Shown here piece by piece: positions 5,303-6,008 of a stretch of 6,008 bases of DNA. The position numbers and the translations under genes are program-made. The notes under the pieces were generated by a model. The model did no database searches. It was not told where the DNA came from and was given only the letters and a program-made list of their open reading frames with translations. The DNA comes from Alphaproteobacteria bacterium (GTDB lineage Bacteria; Pseudomonadota; Alphaproteobacteria; Zavarziniales; Zavarziniaceae), in assembly GCA_021774355.1 (NCBI GenBank), contig JAJFJE010000207.1, positions 1-6,008 on the forward strand, written 5' to 3'. Position 1 is the stretch's first letter; each line of letters opens with the position of its first letter.

Positions 5303-5512
5303 ATCTCGTCTTACGGATATCTTCGCAACTCATTTCGCGAGTTATGAGCGGCCGGAGCAATTGCGGGGGCCAAGATCGAGCTTACCGGCAGCTTGCTTTG
5401 CAAGTCCTGGGAACATCAAGGGCGTCTATCGCAAGTGGGGAGGTGATCGAATTGCTGGTCGTGAGGTCTTGCGTTAGCCTAGCGGTCATCTGATGAATAA
5501 TCAGTCTGAACA

Positions 5513-5519
5513 GGGGGAA
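5513..5519 (+). promoter_or_regulatory. Ribosome binding site of the 57-residue membrane protein gene
   Basis: GGGGGAA ends four bases before the ATG at 5524 (core GGGGGA to ATG about five). It is the main support for calling such a short gene. Confidence 0.6.
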
Positions 5520-5523
5520 TCTC

Positions 5524-5697
5524 ATGCGTGCTGGATATTTGATTTGGCTGGCGGCAGTTGCGATTGCAGTGCTGGTCGGCTTGGCCAAATTCGGAAGTGT
5601 TTCGGTGCCGGTCGTGACGCCTATGCTCATGGCGGATAGCACCATGTCGTTGTTTGTCGCGCTGGGTTTGGCTTTGTTGTCCAAGTGGGTGAAGTGA
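5524..5697 (+). CDS. Small two-helix membrane protein, 57 residues
   Basis: The ORF reads MRAGYLIWLAAVAIAVLVGL, then AKFGSVSVPVVTP, then MLMADSTMSLFVALGLALL, ending SKWVK and a TGA at 5695-5697. It predicts two hydrophobic helices (about residues 5-20 and 41-53) joined by a short polar loop with conserved-looking Pro and Gly, and a basic C-terminal end, as expected of an inner-membrane miniprotein. It has a good ribosome site, tidy composition unlike the flanking sequence, and a terminator-like hairpin 35 bases after its stop, which together make it a credible gene. I recall the general type as a small conserved membrane protein of Bradyrhizobium-like bacteria but cannot confirm that, and no function is known to me. 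Confidence 0.66.
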   Translation: MRAGYLIWLAAVAIAVLVGLAKFGSVSVPVVTPMLMADSTMSLFVALGLALLSKWVK

Positions 5698-5731
5698 ACT
5701 GCGCTGCTGCAAGACGGCCGATAAAATGACA

Positions 5732-5764
5732 ACGCCCCATCAAGCGTTCGGCTTGAAGGGGCGT
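5732..5764. terminator. Terminator-like hairpin after the 57-residue gene
   Basis: ACGCCCC (5732-5738) pairs with GGGGCGT (5758-5764), and TCAAGC (5740-5745) with GCTTGA (5751-5756), around a GTTCG loop with one A-A mismatch: a 13-bp stem. On the plus strand it is 35 bases past the TGA at 5697, followed by GTGTCGCTGTTGG rather than a pure T-run. On the minus strand it is followed by TGTCATTTTATC, slightly more T-rich. It probably ends transcription of the small gene and possibly works both ways. Confidence 0.65.
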
Positions 5765-5910
5765 GTGTCGCTGTTGGCGTAATACCGCCTCGGCAGTAGG
5801 GGGCCGTGTCGGTTGAGCAGGGCCTAGGACAAGGTCCGAACTCGATGGGATCGCTGCCAGTCTCAATGGCTTGGTCCAAGCTCAAATTCCAGAGACTGAT
5901 TCACGGCTTC

Positions 5911-5934
5911 GATGGAAGCGAAGATGCTTCCATC
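5911..5934. terminator. Perfect 9-bp hairpin near the end of a possible minus-strand gene
   Basis: GATGGAAGC (5911-5919), loop GAAGAT, GCTTCCATC (5926-5934). On the minus strand it begins 16 bases after the TAG at 5950-5952, where a terminator would sit. No T-run follows. Outer arms AGAGACTGAT (5891-5900) and ATCAGGCTCT (5942-5951) also pair with one mismatch, making a larger imperfect palindrome. The hairpin is certain; the terminator role is inferred. Confidence 0.5.
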
Positions 5935-5949
5935 TCAGACGATCAGGCT

Positions 5950-6008
5950 CTAGTTGAAAACCTCGTTGCCATCGGGATCAAACGCGATGCCTTCGCTTTC
6001 GTTGGCAA
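5950..6008 (-). CDS. Possible C-terminal end of a minus-strand gene (partial)
   Basis: Read on the minus strand from the window edge, one frame gives ANESEGIAFDPDGNEVFN followed by TAG (5950-5952), that is 18 codons. The acidic, Gly/Asp-rich text and mostly G/C third positions look like genuine coding sequence, and a strong hairpin follows 16 bases after the stop. The piece is too short to assign a family. A competing plus-strand frame from the ATG at 5845 to the window edge is also open, so this call stays tentative. Confidence 0.35.
   Translation of the reverse strand, partial: ANESEGIAFDPDGNEVFN

Larger units (their letters stand above)
5178..5523 (+). other. Gene-poor, structure-rich region between two small ORFs
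   Basis: These 346 bases hold no convincing protein. A plus-strand frame (GTG at 5266 to 5493) is open but has erratic composition and no ribosome site; another frame running from about 5165 is broken by a TGA near 5345 and could be the ghost of a former gene fused to the 5007 ORF. What stands out is inverted repeats: ACCGTC/GACGGT (5239-5253) and an 11-bp stem at 5267-5302. A short dyad, CTGAT/ATCAG (5490-5504), lies about 20 bases before the start of the next gene. It could be a long leader or small RNA, or decayed coding sequence. Confidence 0.4.

Noticed and set aside
5382..5885. Minus-strand open frame of 167 codons across the miniprotein and hairpin region
   Set aside because: Composition is irregular, it runs antisense through the terminator-like hairpin, and no start site support is seen.
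5845..6008. Plus-strand open frame from an ATG at 5845 to the window edge
   Set aside because: No ribosome site, crosses the strong hairpin at 5911-5934, and has weaker third-position bias than the competing minus-strand frame; it cannot be fully excluded because the window ends.

Overview
The window looks like chromosomal DNA from an alphaproteobacterium, most likely Hyphomicrobiales close to Bradyrhizobium, Rhodopseudomonas or Afipia. This is inferred from the moderately GC-rich codon use, the style of the proteins (a sigma/RskA-like anti-sigma pair, a secreted NTF2-like protein, a cytochrome P460) and the generally good Shine-Dalgarno sites. No database search was possible, so the genus is an inference.

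Left part (1-1923): the window opens inside the 3' end of an NADP-type glutamate dehydrogenase gene (gdhA). Thirty-five bases later comes a complete major facilitator superfamily transporter gene (305-1600) on the same strand. Abutting its stop codon, on the opposite strand, is a decayed piece of a NarL/FixJ-type response regulator receiver domain (about 1597-1716). The rest, up to 1923, has no credible gene.

Middle (1924-4883): two minus-strand genes encode exported proteins, an NTF2-like protein (1924-2469) and a cytochrome P460 family haem protein (2669-3181). Hairpins lie between them. Divergent from them, across a 419-base intergenic region, is a two-gene operon for an ECF sigma factor (3601-4149) and its membrane-bound RskA-type anti-sigma factor (4146-4883), joined by an ATGA overlap. 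The likely logic is a cell-envelope stress switch: the anti-sigma protein holds the sigma factor at the membrane until a signal releases it. The exported haem protein and its neighbour are candidate targets, but I found no convincing shared promoter to prove this.

Right part (4884-6008): a probable sigma70-type promoter overlaps the end of the anti-sigma gene and precedes a 56-codon ORF with a signal peptide (5007-5177). Then come about 350 bases without a clear gene but with strong inverted repeats, a 57-codon two-helix membrane protein (5524-5697) with a good ribosome site, and a terminator-like hairpin (5732-5764). The very end may hold the last 18 codons of a minus-strand gene, followed by another strong hairpin.

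I see no CRISPR array, insertion sequence, tRNA, rRNA or obvious multi-gene novel system. The most interesting points are the small ORFs, the structured 5221-5302 segment, the regulator remnant and the possible link between the sigma switch and the cytochrome P460.
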